A stretch of 64,000 bases of DNA from CAUZFZ01 sp963579025 (GCA_963579025.1 CAUZFZ010000001.1:62001-126000); one strand, 5' to 3'. Positions 42,119 through 51,669 are shown, counted from the stretch's first letter. Numbers and translations: made by a program. The notes: generated from the sequence alone by a model not told the origin.

Positions 42119-42190
42119 GGTGCGTATTAAGGTGCCTCACGCCTGGGTTACCCCAGGGGCTATACCCCGTCGCCGTTGCGCGGCTGCAAT
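42119..42190. repeat. Possible dispersed repeat before the sulfatase gene
   Basis: The segment around CTGGGTTACCCCAGGGGCTA contains a small palindrome (CTGGG/CCCAG) and a GC-rich tail. The style resembles intergenic repeat units of planctomycetes, but only this copy occurs in the window. Confidence 0.3.
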
Positions 42191-42226
42191 CAGGGAAAAA
42201 GTCGCAAACTGAATGGACAGACGAAG

Positions 42227-43888
42227 ATGAAACTTCAATCAGGTCCGAAGCACATACAGGACGCCACTCGGTTTTTCCTGTGTCTTGCCGGGATGGCAAC
42301 TGGTGTCCTGATCACCGTCGCTACGACGCCGGTTGAAGCTGCCGCTCCCAACATCGTGTACATCATGGCCGACGATCTGGGCATCGGAGATGTCGAGTGT
42401 TACGGGGGCGATCGATGTCAGATCGACACTCCGCACATCGATGCACTTGCAACTGCCGGAATGATGTTTACCGACGCGCATGCGCCGGCGTCCGTTTGTG
42501 TACCCACACGCGTCGCGATCATGACCGGCCGATATGCGTGGCGATTTCAGTCGCCTCGTCCCAGTGGACCATGGGGATTCCTGAACCCGAGAATCGGTCT
42601 GAAACGTCTGACCCTGGGGAAGATGTTGCAGACCGCCGGCTATCGAACCGGTTACGTCGGTAAGTGGCATCTTGGGACGCTGATGCAGACTCTCGACGAG
42701 AAGAATCAGGGACTGGGCAATGTGGATTACTCAAAGCCACTGAAGATCGGTCCGCGAAACTATGGCTTCGATGACTCGTTCATTCTGCCGGGTTCTCTGG
42801 ACATGTATCCGTACGTGTTTGTGAGGAAGAACGTGTTTGTTGGTGAAGTGACAGAACAGCGAGGCTGGAGCGCGTTCAATCGTGTCGGGCCGACTGCAAA
42901 GGGGTTTGAAGACTGGAAAGTACTCGACAGGTTCAGCACTGAGGCCGAGTCGTTTATTGCCAGAAACGCGAAATCAACCAAAGAAGGCAAGCCGTTCTTC
43001 CTGTACGTCGCGCTAACGTCGCCACACCCCCCACTCAGTCCGAGTCCGAAGTTTGAAGGCAAGAGCCGCATGGGGCTGTATGGCGACTTCGTCATGGAAA
43101 CGGATGATTGCGTCGGCCGAGTGACTGCCGCTCTGAAGAAACACAATCTCGCCGAAAACACGCTTGTGATTTTCACTTCAGACCACGGCCCGGCTCCCTA
43201 CGCGGGTGATCGTCGCAAGGCCACGGCCGGACAGATGAAGGAACTGGAAAAACGCGGACATTTTCCCAGCGGTCCTTATCGCGGATACAAATTCTCCGTC
43301 TACGAAGGCGGCTTGCGAATTCCGTTCATCGTGCGCTGGCCCGGTGTCGTCGAGCCAGGTTCGCAATGTGATCGGCTGATCGGACTCAACGATCTGATGG
43401 CGACTGTCGCTGATGTCACACAAATCAAACCAGCCGCGGATTCCCTGCTCGATTCGGTCAGCTATCTGCCGCTGCTGCGTGACCCGTCCGCGGAGCACAC
43501 TCGGACGTCCATGATCCTGCGATCGACTCGCTGTTTCGTCGTTCGCCATGGTGACTGGAAGCTCGCGCTGTGTCCGGGCAGTGGCAGTGGAGTCGGTCTG
43601 GGCAACTCGCCCACCTGGGACGAAGCCTGGCAGCGGGCACGAGGAGAATTCGGAAAGCCGGCGACGCGTGAGGAGCTGACAGCCGCTCCGTTTGTGCAGT
43701 TGTTCAACCTGAGCGTCGATCCGAATGAGAGCGAGAACCTCGCGGCCGATCACCCGAAACGCGTGAACGAACTGCTTGACTTTCTCCGCCAGCAGATCGA
43801 CCGCGGCCGCACGACGCCTGGATCGAAGCTGCCCAACGATCGTCATATCCAGCATCTGTCCCCAGCTCCACCGTATGTTTTCCAATAG
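42227..43888 (+). CDS. Secreted sulfatase (arylsulfatase A-type)
   Basis: 553 aa. A hydrophobic signal (FFLCLAGMATGVLITVATTPVEA) precedes the alkaline-phosphatase-fold sulfatase domain. The metal site is NIVYIMADDLGIGD. The formylglycine motif is SVCVPTRVAIMTGRY, with the Cys of CxPxR to be matured by an FGE-type enzyme. Further motifs are YVGKWHLG, FLYVALTSPHPPLSPS, FTSDHGPAPY and the C-terminal NLSVDPNESENLAADHP. It should cleave sulfate esters, most likely of algal or other marine polysaccharides, outside the cytoplasm. The ATG at 42227 lacks a strong ribosome-binding site. Confidence 0.9.
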   Translation: MKLQSGPKHIQDATRFFLCLAGMATGVLITVATTPVEAAAPNIVYIMADDLGIGDVECYGGDRCQIDTPHIDALATAGMMFTDAHAPASVCVPTRVAIMTGRYAWRFQSPRPSGPWGFLNPRIGLKRLTLGKMLQTAGYRTGYVGKWHLGTLMQTLDEKNQGLGNVDYSKPLKIGPRNYGFDDSFILPGSLDMYPYVFVRKNVFVGEVTEQRGWSAFNRVGPTAKGFEDWKVLDRFSTEAESFIARNAKSTKEGKPFFLYVALTSPHPPLSPSPKFEGKSRMGLYGDFVMETDDCVGRVTAALKKHNLAENTLVIFTSDHGPAPYAGDRRKATAGQMKELEKRGHFPSGPYRGYKFSVYEGGLRIPFIVRWPGVVEPGSQCDRLIGLNDLMATVADVTQIKPAADSLLDSVSYLPLLRDPSAEHTRTSMILRSTRCFVVRHGDWKLALCPGSGSGVGLGNSPTWDEAWQRARGEFGKPATREELTAAPFVQLFNLSVDPNESENLAADHPKRVNELLDFLRQQIDRGRTTPGSKLPNDRHIQHLSPAPPYVFQ

Positions 43889-44156
43889 GCAAATCTTCCA
43901 GCAGGTTCCCTGTTCTCGCAGTGCGATCCGGGACAGACGGCAGTTGATTGCACTGTCAGACTCGGATCGAGTCACGTCATACCGGCACAAGTTGTCTTTT
44001 ATGCCAGTTTGATTCGACTCACACGAGGTGACGCTTGCTCCGACCGCCAGGATTTTGCGAGACTGGTGTGGATACGCCCATTTTCAAGGCCGACCACATG
44101 AGTCACGTCTGATCTGCGGAACTTCAGCCCGCAGTCGCTGATACCTGGAACCGACG

Positions 44157-45479
44157 ATGCACTGGGAGCAGAAAGTCCAATACGCGACGCTCAGTGACGT
44201 CGGTATGCGGCGTAAGAACAACCAGGATTCGTTCACCGTCCAGTTGTGTTCAGACAAAGAGGCATGGCTGCAGCGGGGGCACGTCTTCATCGTGGCCGAC
44301 GGGATGGGCGGGCATGCAGTCGGTGAGCTGGCCAGCAAGATCGCCATCGACACAACTCCGCTGACCTTCTTCAAAAGCCGTGCCGGAAGTATCCCGGCTG
44401 CGATCATCGAAGCGATCAAGGAAGCCAATCGCGTCATCAACGAACGCGGCACGCAGAACCCCGATTTCACGCGCATGGGCACGACGATCGTCGCGCTCAT
44501 CCTGTCTCCCGAGGGCGCCTATCTGGCACACGTCGGCGACAGCCGCTGCTATCGCGTGCGGGGTGACCAGATCGAACTGCTCACCTACGACCATAGTCTC
44601 GAATGGGAAATGCGACGTGCCGGCCGACTGCAGCCGGGCGATGTGTTTCTGCCGGAAGCCCGGCACGTCATCACACGTTCGCTGGGACCCGAACCAGTTG
44701 TGGACGTCGAGGTGGATGGACCGTTCGAGGTCTACGCGAACGATCGCTTCGTTCTGTGTTCGGATGGACTAACCGGACATCTCAATGACGCCGAGATCGG
44801 GATGATTGTTGGCTCACTTCCGCCGGGTGAAGCCACGCGTCTACTTGTGAATCTGGCCAACCTGCGTGGTGGATCTGACAATGTCACTGTGGTCATCGCC
44901 AATGCCGGAGACGCACCCGCAGGCATGCCCGCGCCTCCCCCTCCGCCCCCTCGCATGGCTCCGGAAGGAGAATCGTCGGTCGGCCCGTTCTGGATGATGT
45001 TCTTCTGGCTGTCGTTTCTCGTGCTGCTGATCGGTGCCGTCATGCTGGTGACGCGGCACTACGTTGCCGGTACTGCGTTCTCATCGGTCGGAATTGTCGG
45101 AGTGATCGTGTTGATCAAACACTGGTACGAGACACGTGGTGACGCTCCTGCCAGTCTGGAACCGGAAGTCCTCAACGCAAGCAGTCACGCATCGGCGAGT
45201 GCGAAGATCACAAAGGTGTTTCTGTCACGTCTGGCCAAACTCGACAACGAACTCCGCGAGCTGGCGACTGTTGAGAACTGGAAGGTCGACTGGAAGTTGC
45301 ATGAGAAATCGATCACTGCCGCGCGACAGGCGCTCGACGTCGGGCAGCCGACAAAAGCGACAAGCGAACTGGGTAAAGCTCTCGACGTCCTGTCCGTTGG
45401 TCTGCACCAGCATCGAAAGAAGTTGAAATTCGCGCAGATGAATGCTCAGAACGGCAACGGTGATTCAACCGGGAAGTAG
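44157..45479 (+). CDS. PP2C-family Ser/Thr protein phosphatase with C-terminal membrane anchor
   Basis: 440 aa. The phosphatase domain (1-245) has the metal-binding Asp residues in RRKNNQDSF, VADGMGGHAVGE, HVGDSRCYRV, LCSDGLTGHL and GGSDNVTVVI. A proline-rich linker (PAPPPPPPRMAP) leads to two adjacent transmembrane helices (about 280-325) and then a soluble Lys/Glu-rich helical tail of ~100 residues facing the cytoplasm. The order is like bacterial PrpC/Stp attached to the membrane, and it opposes Hanks-type Ser/Thr kinases, numerous in planctomycetes. The gene stands alone between a sulfatase and the convergent larE. Confidence 0.93.
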   Translation: MHWEQKVQYATLSDVGMRRKNNQDSFTVQLCSDKEAWLQRGHVFIVADGMGGHAVGELASKIAIDTTPLTFFKSRAGSIPAAIIEAIKEANRVINERGTQNPDFTRMGTTIVALILSPEGAYLAHVGDSRCYRVRGDQIELLTYDHSLEWEMRRAGRLQPGDVFLPEARHVITRSLGPEPVVDVEVDGPFEVYANDRFVLCSDGLTGHLNDAEIGMIVGSLPPGEATRLLVNLANLRGGSDNVTVVIANAGDAPAGMPAPPPPPPRMAPEGESSVGPFWMMFFWLSFLVLLIGAVMLVTRHYVAGTAFSSVGIVGVIVLIKHWYETRGDAPASLEPEVLNASSHASASAKITKVFLSRLAKLDNELRELATVENWKVDWKLHEKSITAARQALDVGQPTKATSELGKALDVLSVGLHQHRKKLKFAQMNAQNGNGDSTGK

Positions 45480-45637
45480 AAGACGTTCTGTTCGACGCGG
45501 GTCTCCGATCCCGCCGGAAATCTGACCGAAGGTCTCCCCGGTCAACCAGACAATTCACGGTTTGCTCACAGACGCGGGAGACCTGCGGTCAGGCCCGCGG
45601 CGGGGTGGGGAGACCCGCGCCAAACGACCTGCCCGGT

Positions 45638-46483
45638 TCAGCGCAGCGTCACCTGCAGCGATTCCACAGGCAGGACGGTATTCATGCTGCCTGATCGAAA
45701 GCCTTCCAGGTCCAGCGTGATGAACTGAAAGCCCAGGCGCCGAAATTCCGTCACCAGTTGTTCCCTCACTGTCGAGTCGGCCAGACGCGACAGATGCTCC
45801 AGCGGGACTTCGATTCGGGCGAGGTCTCCGGCTTCCAGCCGCACGCGCAATTCGCGCGTGCCCAGCAGCTTCGCCAGTCGTTGCTCTGCAGCATCAATCC
45901 GCCTCACGCGTTCGCCAGTCACTTCGACGCCATAAGCAATGCGGCTCGACAGGCAGGGCATGGCAGGTTTGTCCCAGACCGGTAAGTCCCATTCGCGAGC
46001 CAGTTCGCGAACGTCATTCTTATTAAGTCCCGCTTCAATCAACGGACTGCGCACCGCGTGCTCGGCCGCCGCCTGCATCCCGGGACGATGGTCACCCTGA
46101 TCGTCGATGTTCGCGCCATTAGCGATCACGTCGACACCCAGTTCCGGGAGCAACGGTTCCAGTTGCGAGTACAGTTCCGTTTTGCAGAAGTAGCAACGGT
46201 TCGACGGGTTCCTCGCGTAAGCCGGATCACTGAACTCGTCCGTCACGACCACCTGGTGCCTGATCCCGATCAGCGTTGCGAGTTCACGTGCCTGATCAAG
46301 TTCGCCCGCCGCCAGACTCGGACTATGCGCCGTGACCGCCACCGCCCTGTCTCCGCAGGCTAACTGAGCGGCCTTCGCGACAACCGTGCTGTCCACTCCG
46401 GCCGAAAACGCAACGGCCACCGATCCGTAGTCGCGGATCGTCTCGATCAACCGTTCCCGTGCTACTTCGAGTGGCTCGTTCAT
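45638..46483 (-). CDS. larE: ATP-dependent sulfur transferase LarE
   Basis: 281 aa. The N-type ATP-pyrophosphatase loop AVAFSAGVDSTVVAKAA is followed by TAHSPSLAAGELDQA, then NPSNRCYFCKTELYS, ANIDDQGDHRPGM, and KPAMPCLSSRIAYG-VEVT. LarE supplies sulfur to the nickel-pincer nucleotide cofactor of lactate racemase-type enzymes. The CX2C of RCYFCK together with the Cys of PCLSSR is the three-cysteine set reported for the [4Fe-4S]-containing LarE subgroup, rather than the single sacrificial Cys type. No larB, larC or larA is nearby. Its start overlaps the stop of the adenosyltransferase gene (ATGA). Confidence 0.9.
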   Translation of the reverse strand: MNEPLEVARERLIETIRDYGSVAVAFSAGVDSTVVAKAAQLACGDRAVAVTAHSPSLAAGELDQARELATLIGIRHQVVVTDEFSDPAYARNPSNRCYFCKTELYSQLEPLLPELGVDVIANGANIDDQGDHRPGMQAAAEHAVRSPLIEAGLNKNDVRELAREWDLPVWDKPAMPCLSSRIAYGVEVTGERVRRIDAAEQRLAKLLGTRELRVRLEAGDLARIEVPLEHLSRLADSTVREQLVTEFRRLGFQFITLDLEGFRSGSMNTVLPVESLQVTLR

Positions 46484-47079
46484 GCGCCTTCAGACTCCGG
46501 CTCGGACGGTTGATCCCGGTTCATCCCGGGGACCCAGAGCACACTGGACTGACCTCGATCATTGCAGTGCTGGGCCAGAACAAACAACAGGTCCGACAGA
46601 CGATTCAGGTATTGGGCCACCTGGTCGTTGACTGGCTCGTGCTCATGAAGTTGCCAGACAGCGATCTCGGCACGGCGACAGACCGTCCTCGCCAAGTGCA
46701 GCCATGCGGACGCTGGCGAGCCGCCCGGCAGCACAAAACTGGTCAGCGGTTCCAGCGACTCGTTGATCTGATCGATCCACGCCTCAAGCTGCTGCGTCTG
46801 CGATTCCACGACTCGCAGTGGCGGATACTCAGGAGCATTTGTTTCCTGAACACACAGGTCCGCGCCAACATCGAACAGGTCGTTCTGGATCCGGAACAGC
46901 CAGTCGTCGAGCTGATCGGGCAACTCGACCGAGCGAACCAGCCCAAGGACCGAATTCAGTTCATCGACATTTCCGTAAGCAGAAATGCGAGTGTGCGTCT
47001 TCGGCACACGATTGCCGTCGCCCAAGGACGTTTCGCCCGCGTCACCGCTGCGCGTGTAGATTCGGTTGAGAAAAACCAC
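46480..47079 (-). CDS. Cob(I)alamin adenosyltransferase, PduO type
   Basis: 199 aa helical-bundle enzyme that makes adenosylcobalamin from ATP and cob(I)alamin. The signature YTRSGDAGETSLGDGNRVPK, ISAYGNVDELNSVLG, LPGGSPASAWLHLARTVCRRAE and LNRLSDLLFVLA are those of PduO/ATR. Length is normal. It probably starts at GTG (47079), with GGGGTGA just upstream. The stop overlaps the start of larE by four bases, so the two are one transcription unit although the cofactors they serve are different. Confidence 0.93.
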   Translation of the reverse strand: MVFLNRIYTRSGDAGETSLGDGNRVPKTHTRISAYGNVDELNSVLGLVRSVELPDQLDDWLFRIQNDLFDVGADLCVQETNAPEYPPLRVVESQTQQLEAWIDQINESLEPLTSFVLPGGSPASAWLHLARTVCRRAEIAVWQLHEHEPVNDQVAQYLNRLSDLLFVLAQHCNDRGQSSVLWVPGMNRDQPSEPESEGA

Positions 47080-47163
47080 TCAGTCACCCCACCCACTCGT
47101 TAGGTCTTTCGGGCATGTGGTTCACCGACATGCCTTCTCAGCATTGATTGATGATTGTCAATC

Positions 47164-47196
47164 AAAAAAACGACGACCGCCAGGCAGCTGTCGTTT
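47164..47196 (-). terminator. Rho-independent terminator of the DUF1501 gene
   Basis: On the minus strand AAACGAC pairs with GTCGTTT (plus coordinates 47190-47196 and 47168-47174), with an inner GCC/GGC pairing, followed by a run of seven T. It lies 24 bp after the stop of the minus-strand DUF1501 gene. Confidence 0.8.
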
Positions 47197-47219
47197 CTTA
47201 GCCTGCCTCAGAAGCCGTG

Positions 47220-48626
47220 TCAGGCGATGACCTCTTCGACGACGCGCCCATAAACATCCGTCAGTCGGAAATCACGGCCGGCATACTTGTACGTCAGCTG
47301 CTCGTGATTCAGTCCGAGCTGGTGCAGGATTGTCGCATGCATGTCGTGCATGTGGACTTTGTCCTGAACCGCGTAATAGCCGTACTCGTCGGTCTCGCCG
47401 TAAGCGAAGCCACCTTTGACGCCGCCTCCGGCCATCCACTGAGTGAAGCCCTGTGGATTGTGATCGCGGCCGTTGGTGCCTTGAGCGATCGGTGTGCGAC
47501 CGAACTCGCCGCCCCACACGACCAGTGTGTCGTCCAGCATCCCACGCTGCTTCAGGTCGGCCAGCAACCCGGCGATCGGCTTGTCGACCTGACCACAGTT
47601 GCGTTCGTGCCCGCTTTTCAAATTGCTGTGCTGGTCCCACGAGTTCTGCTTCGCCGAGACCTGAATAAATCGCACGCCGGCTTCAGCGAATCGTCGCGCC
47701 ATCAGGCAACAACGCCCGAAGTTGTCGGTGGGCTCGGTGCCGATGCCGTAAAGCTCGTGGATCGGTTTTGACTCGGATGACAGGTCGGTCACAACCGGCA
47801 CTGCCGTCTGCATTCGAAAAGCCAACTCGTACGATTCGATCACGCCTTCGATCTGCTCATCACGTTCGGCTCGTTCGAGATGATCGCGATTCATGGCCTG
47901 CAGCAGTTGAAGTTGTCGCCGCTGCTGTTCCAGTGGAATTCCACCGCGGTCCAGAAACGCGATGTTCGCACCTTTGATCGGTTGCGTGGAATTGCCAATC
48001 GTTGTCGCCTGGTGAATCGCCGGCAGGAATCCCGTTCCGTAGTTGCGTGGTCCGCCATGTCCCTTGGGCGGAGTGATCGAAACGAACGAAGGCAGGTCGC
48101 TGTTTTCCGTGCCCAGTCCGTACGAAACCCAGGCCCCCAGACTCGGTCGCACAAGGCTGTCGGTGCCAGTGTGCAGCATGCACACCGCCTGACCGTGCGA
48201 CTGCCCCTTGCTGTGCATGGAACGTACGACGCACAGTTCATCAATCTGCCGAGCAACGTGAGGAAACAGCTCGGAAACCCACAGCCCACTCTCGCCATGC
48301 CGGGCGAACTTCCACGGTGACTTCATGATGCGGAGCTGAGCGGTCGTTGATTCGATGTTCGGAGCCGCTCCGAACGGCAGTTTCTGACCGTCCTCTTTCT
48401 CCAGCCGCGGCTTGTAATCGAACGTGTCGACCTGGGATGGTCCTCCGTGCATAAAGAGGAAGATCACGCGTTTCGCCCGCGGCATGTGATGCGGCTGCCG
48501 CGCGGCCAGGGGGTTGCGCGCTGCTTGAGAGTCCCGGCTCGCCAGATGCGACGCCGCCAGCCAGCCGAAGCCACAACCGCTGTTCTGCAACATGCGGCGG
48601 CGCGAAATCGAGAACGCTTCTGTCAT
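47220..48626 (-). CDS. DUF1501 protein (Tat-exported, sulfatase-like fold)
   Basis: 468 aa. A Tat-type signal (SISRRRMLQNSGCGFGWLAAS) is followed by the DUF1501 hallmark blocks: AKRVIFLFMHGGPSQVDTFDYKP, the ARHGESGLWVSELFPHVA segment, SMHSKGQSHGQA, RFIQVSAKQNSWDQHSN, LVVWGGEFGRTP and GRDHNPQGFTQWMAGGG. The C-terminus HDMHATILHQLGLNHEQLTYK...YGRVVEEVIA is complete. DUF1501 proteins have an alkaline-phosphatase-superfamily-like metal site and are usually paired with DUF1553 cytochrome proteins; no such partner is here. It is divergent from a second DUF1501 gene, with a 175-bp shared promoter region. Confidence 0.9.
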   Translation of the reverse strand: MTEAFSISRRRMLQNSGCGFGWLAASHLASRDSQAARNPLAARQPHHMPRAKRVIFLFMHGGPSQVDTFDYKPRLEKEDGQKLPFGAAPNIESTTAQLRIMKSPWKFARHGESGLWVSELFPHVARQIDELCVVRSMHSKGQSHGQAVCMLHTGTDSLVRPSLGAWVSYGLGTENSDLPSFVSITPPKGHGGPRNYGTGFLPAIHQATTIGNSTQPIKGANIAFLDRGGIPLEQQRRQLQLLQAMNRDHLERAERDEQIEGVIESYELAFRMQTAVPVVTDLSSESKPIHELYGIGTEPTDNFGRCCLMARRFAEAGVRFIQVSAKQNSWDQHSNLKSGHERNCGQVDKPIAGLLADLKQRGMLDDTLVVWGGEFGRTPIAQGTNGRDHNPQGFTQWMAGGGVKGGFAYGETDEYGYYAVQDKVHMHDMHATILHQLGLNHEQLTYKYAGRDFRLTDVYGRVVEEVIA

Positions 48627-48801
48627 GGAACGGAAACCCCGGAATCTCTAAGGACGTCAGTCTGCATGCCATTCTTCCATTCACGACATCGGACAACAAG
48701 TCGGGTCTGTTAAAGCGATTGCCGGCATCGACGAACGTCGATACAAGGGTCTGTGCGGAATATCGACGCGTCGGAATTCCTTAGTGCAGGAAACCCACCT
48801 C
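48627..48801. promoter_or_regulatory. Divergent promoter region between two DUF1501 genes
   Basis: 175 bp with no gene. It separates divergent start codons at 48626 (minus) and 48802 (plus), so both promoters must be here. CAGGAA about ten bases before 48802 is the likely ribosome-binding site of the plus-strand gene. Confidence 0.5.
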
Positions 48802-50202
48802 ATGCTGTCACTCTCAGACCACGTTTCGCGTCGGCGCCCGATGGGCCGCCGTAATTTCATGCAGATCGGCGGCCTCGGCCTGGGTGGTCTGGCCATGGGA
48901 TCGCCGGAGCTGTCAGCCGCTGCTGCCGAGATCAAAAGTACGACAGGGAAGTCCGTCGTGTTTCTGTTTCAGCAGGGCGGACCAACCCAGCATGAGACGT
49001 TCGATCCAAAATTAGATGTGCCGGTCGAAATCGCCAGTGTCGGCGGTGACATCGCCACCACAGTGCCGGGCATGCGTTTCGGCAGCAGCATGCAGAAGCT
49101 GTCTCAGCACGCACATCGGCTGGCCGTCGTCCGCAACTTTCAAACGAACACGGGACACGGCGGCGTGCTGCCGATCGTCAGCGGCCTGACGCAGGGCGCG
49201 AGCATCGGTGCCGTGTATTCGGCTGTCGCCGGCACCAACAATCCGAAGTCCGGCCTGCCCAACTCGATGTTCATGATTCCGAAGTCCATCGATCCCGAGC
49301 AGAAGTCTCTGGGTGAGCGCTTCGGCAAGTTCGACTCCACCGGGTCGCTGAGCAAAGCGTTCACTCCGTTCATGCCAGGAGGGGAAGGTCCTCTCCAGGA
49401 AGCGATGAAGCTGAACCTGCCGCGTGAGCGATTCGATAACCGACGCGATCTGTTGCAGCGTCTGGACAACGCCCGCCGCAGTGTCGAGGCCGACGAAGGT
49501 CTGTCGGGACTGCAGCAGCAGGCCATGGAGCTGGTCATCAAGGGCGTGGCCGAAGCATTCGATCTGTCAAAGGAAAACCCGCGCACGCTCGCCCGTTACG
49601 ACACGGCGGCGTACTGCAACTCAGATCATTGGACCTACGGCGGTGGCAAGACGCGAAACAATATCCCGTGGTACACGGCCCATACGCAGACGCTCGGCAA
49701 GCTGCTGCTGCTGGCTCGCCGACTGTGCGAGGCCGGCTGTGGGTTCATTACGATCCACTCGGAATTCGTGTGGGACTTCCACGCCGACGGCAACAATGTG
49801 CCCGTCCACCAAGGCAAGCCACTGGTTATTGAACCGTTCGATCACGCGGTCTCGGCTTTCATCGAAGATTGCGAAGAACGGAATCTCTCTGATGACATCC
49901 TGCTGGTGTGCTGCGGTGAAATGGGCCGCACACCAAAGATCAACAAGAACGGCGGCCGAGACCATTGGCCGCGTCTGGGACCACTGATGCTTTACGGTGG
50001 CGGAAAGACTCACGGCCAGATCATCGGCAAATCCACACGCGATGCTAGCGACGCCGATGGCACACCTCTCAGGCCAGACGACCTGCTGGCGACGATTTTT
50101 CACACGCTGTTTGATTACAGCCAGGCCCGACTGATCCCCGGTCTGCCGTTCGAACTAAAGAACACCCTCGCCCGCATCGAGCAGATGCCCGGAGTCGTGT
50201 AA
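48802..50202 (+). CDS. Second DUF1501 protein, diverged subfamily
   Basis: 466 aa. Tat-like signal SRRRPMGRRNFMQIGGLGLGGLAMG. Conserved blocks: GKSVVFLFQQGGPTQHETFDPK, RLAVVRNFQTNTGHGG, GCGFITIHSEFVWDFHAD, LLVCCGEMGRTPKINKNGGRDHWPRLGPLMLYGGG and the C-terminal LLATIFHTLFDYSQARL. The C-terminal end lacks the LTYKxxGRDFRLTDVxG stretch seen in its neighbour, so the two belong to different DUF1501 subgroups. The ATG at 48802 gives a complete Tat signal. Function is unestablished for the family. Confidence 0.88.
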   Translation: MLSLSDHVSRRRPMGRRNFMQIGGLGLGGLAMGSPELSAAAAEIKSTTGKSVVFLFQQGGPTQHETFDPKLDVPVEIASVGGDIATTVPGMRFGSSMQKLSQHAHRLAVVRNFQTNTGHGGVLPIVSGLTQGASIGAVYSAVAGTNNPKSGLPNSMFMIPKSIDPEQKSLGERFGKFDSTGSLSKAFTPFMPGGEGPLQEAMKLNLPRERFDNRRDLLQRLDNARRSVEADEGLSGLQQQAMELVIKGVAEAFDLSKENPRTLARYDTAAYCNSDHWTYGGGKTRNNIPWYTAHTQTLGKLLLLARRLCEAGCGFITIHSEFVWDFHADGNNVPVHQGKPLVIEPFDHAVSAFIEDCEERNLSDDILLVCCGEMGRTPKINKNGGRDHWPRLGPLMLYGGGKTHGQIIGKSTRDASDADGTPLRPDDLLATIFHTLFDYSQARLIPGLPFELKNTLARIEQMPGVV

Positions 50203-50360
50203 GCCCAGCGAGCTGAATTCGGAAACGAGCGGCACACTCGCCAGCACGCGGGCAATCGAATCCCGCGGTCTGCCGACCGGGGCTATTGGGACGTTTGAGT
50301 TGGCTGCCTGTTCTGCCACACGCGTTCCTGTGCGACATTTTATGCGATAGGAATCCTCCG

Positions 50361-51572
50361 ATGATCTCGTTCACACGCGCCGTCTTTTGCCTTTGTCTTG
50401 GCGTGATGACCATGGCTGGTTGCGAAAACTCGGCGCCGATCCAGGAACCACTCACTGAAAGCCAGCCTGCAACGGCCGCCAGTGATGTCGAGACACAACT
50501 CCCAGCCGAGCCGGATTCGTCGGACTCACCGACAGCCGCCGTGACACAGCCGGAGGTCGCGACCTTACCTGATCCAGAACCCGCGCCGGTGCAGGTCGCC
50601 GACGTTCCCGCGTCGGATTCGGTCACGAGCGGCCCCGTGGCCGCGCCAGTGACACCGCCCGTCGTCACACAGCCGAAGCCCGCTGGACCAAGTCGGTTGG
50701 ACGAAGACCTGGCAAATCTGCAGATACCACCGCCTTGGTTGGAGTCTGTTGAACCTGCCTGGGACACAGCGAAACCGTGGAAGGAAGCGCGGATTGAAAT
50801 TCGACGGCTGCTCGGGCTGAACAAAGAGGACGCTCGAAAGGAAGGCGTCAAGCTGCTCTGGGAATACCATAAAAAGAAAGACATCGGCGACGGGCACGAA
50901 TACGGTTTTGATCTGTTCCTTGGTGGTGAGAAGACGTGGGCCGTCAAAGAGTTTCAGGAATGGCTTCCGGAGCAGACCGAGTATCTGCTGCTGCGTGGCT
51001 GGACGGCGCTGGCATCACTGTACGTCGAGTACGGCGAATTTGAACTTGCGGAACAGACACTCAAAACGCTGATCACGAAAGTGCCGGACCATGAAATGCC
51101 GCTGATGCGTGAGGCCGAAGCTCATGATGCCTTCGGTGACCTGTACGTCGCATGGGGGATGATCGACAAGGCGAAGCACCACTACTCTGAGGCCGTTCGA
51201 CTCTATCCCCAGGGCAAACCGAAATACGGGAGACATCTGCTGCCGCGCCGCGCGAAGAAAGTGCAGTCGAAGCTCGACCTGCTGTCGTTCGGTGCGTTGG
51301 AAGGCGTTTCTCTGCGGGACGGTCGCTACAGGCAGAAAACACTGGGCTATTCTGGAGACATCAATCTGACGGTCGTCGTAAAGAATGGCCGAGTCAGCGA
51401 TATCACTCTCACGCACCAGGAAAAGATCGATCAGAACGCCTGCGTCATTATCCCCCGACGAATCACCGACGAACAAAGCCTGAAGGTCGACGGCATCACC
51501 GGCGCAACAATCACAAAGGACGCGATCGTTGACGGGACATTTCAGGCGTTGAAGCAGGCGGGATTGAAGTAA
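50361..51572 (+). CDS. Lipoprotein with TPR-like helices and covalent-FMN-binding domain
   Basis: 403 aa. A lipoprotein signal ends in MTMAGC (lipid Cys at residue 21). Next is a ~100-residue Pro/Ala/Thr/Val-rich linker, a helical region with TPR-like repeats (LLLRGWTALASLYVEYGEFELAEQTLKTLI; EAHDAFGDLYVAWGMIDKAKHHYSEAVRLYP), and a C-terminal FMN_bind domain. That domain contains LTVVVKNGRVSDITLTH and DGITGATIT, whose Thr is the expected attachment point for FMN (ApbE-type flavinylation, as in RnfG/NqrC). It is thus a membrane-tethered extracytoplasmic flavoprotein, possibly an electron shuttle. The ATG at 50361 has AGGA nine bases upstream. Confidence 0.85.
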   Translation: MISFTRAVFCLCLGVMTMAGCENSAPIQEPLTESQPATAASDVETQLPAEPDSSDSPTAAVTQPEVATLPDPEPAPVQVADVPASDSVTSGPVAAPVTPPVVTQPKPAGPSRLDEDLANLQIPPPWLESVEPAWDTAKPWKEARIEIRRLLGLNKEDARKEGVKLLWEYHKKKDIGDGHEYGFDLFLGGEKTWAVKEFQEWLPEQTEYLLLRGWTALASLYVEYGEFELAEQTLKTLITKVPDHEMPLMREAEAHDAFGDLYVAWGMIDKAKHHYSEAVRLYPQGKPKYGRHLLPRRAKKVQSKLDLLSFGALEGVSLRDGRYRQKTLGYSGDINLTVVVKNGRVSDITLTHQEKIDQNACVIIPRRITDEQSLKVDGITGATITKDAIVDGTFQALKQAGLK

Positions 51573-51669
51573 GGCAATCGGTACCTGATGGCGGACGCGA
51601 TTTCATTTCAGCTCGCCTCCCAGAACGTCAGCCGTCTATCCCAGCGGCAGCAGTCCGACGAGAGCTGTC

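Noticed and set aside
45481..45637. Possible repeat with GCGGGTCTCC / GGAGACCCGC arms between PP2C and larE
   Set aside because: Short, widely spaced arms between convergent genes; probably a weak terminator or old repeat but not clear enough to annotate.
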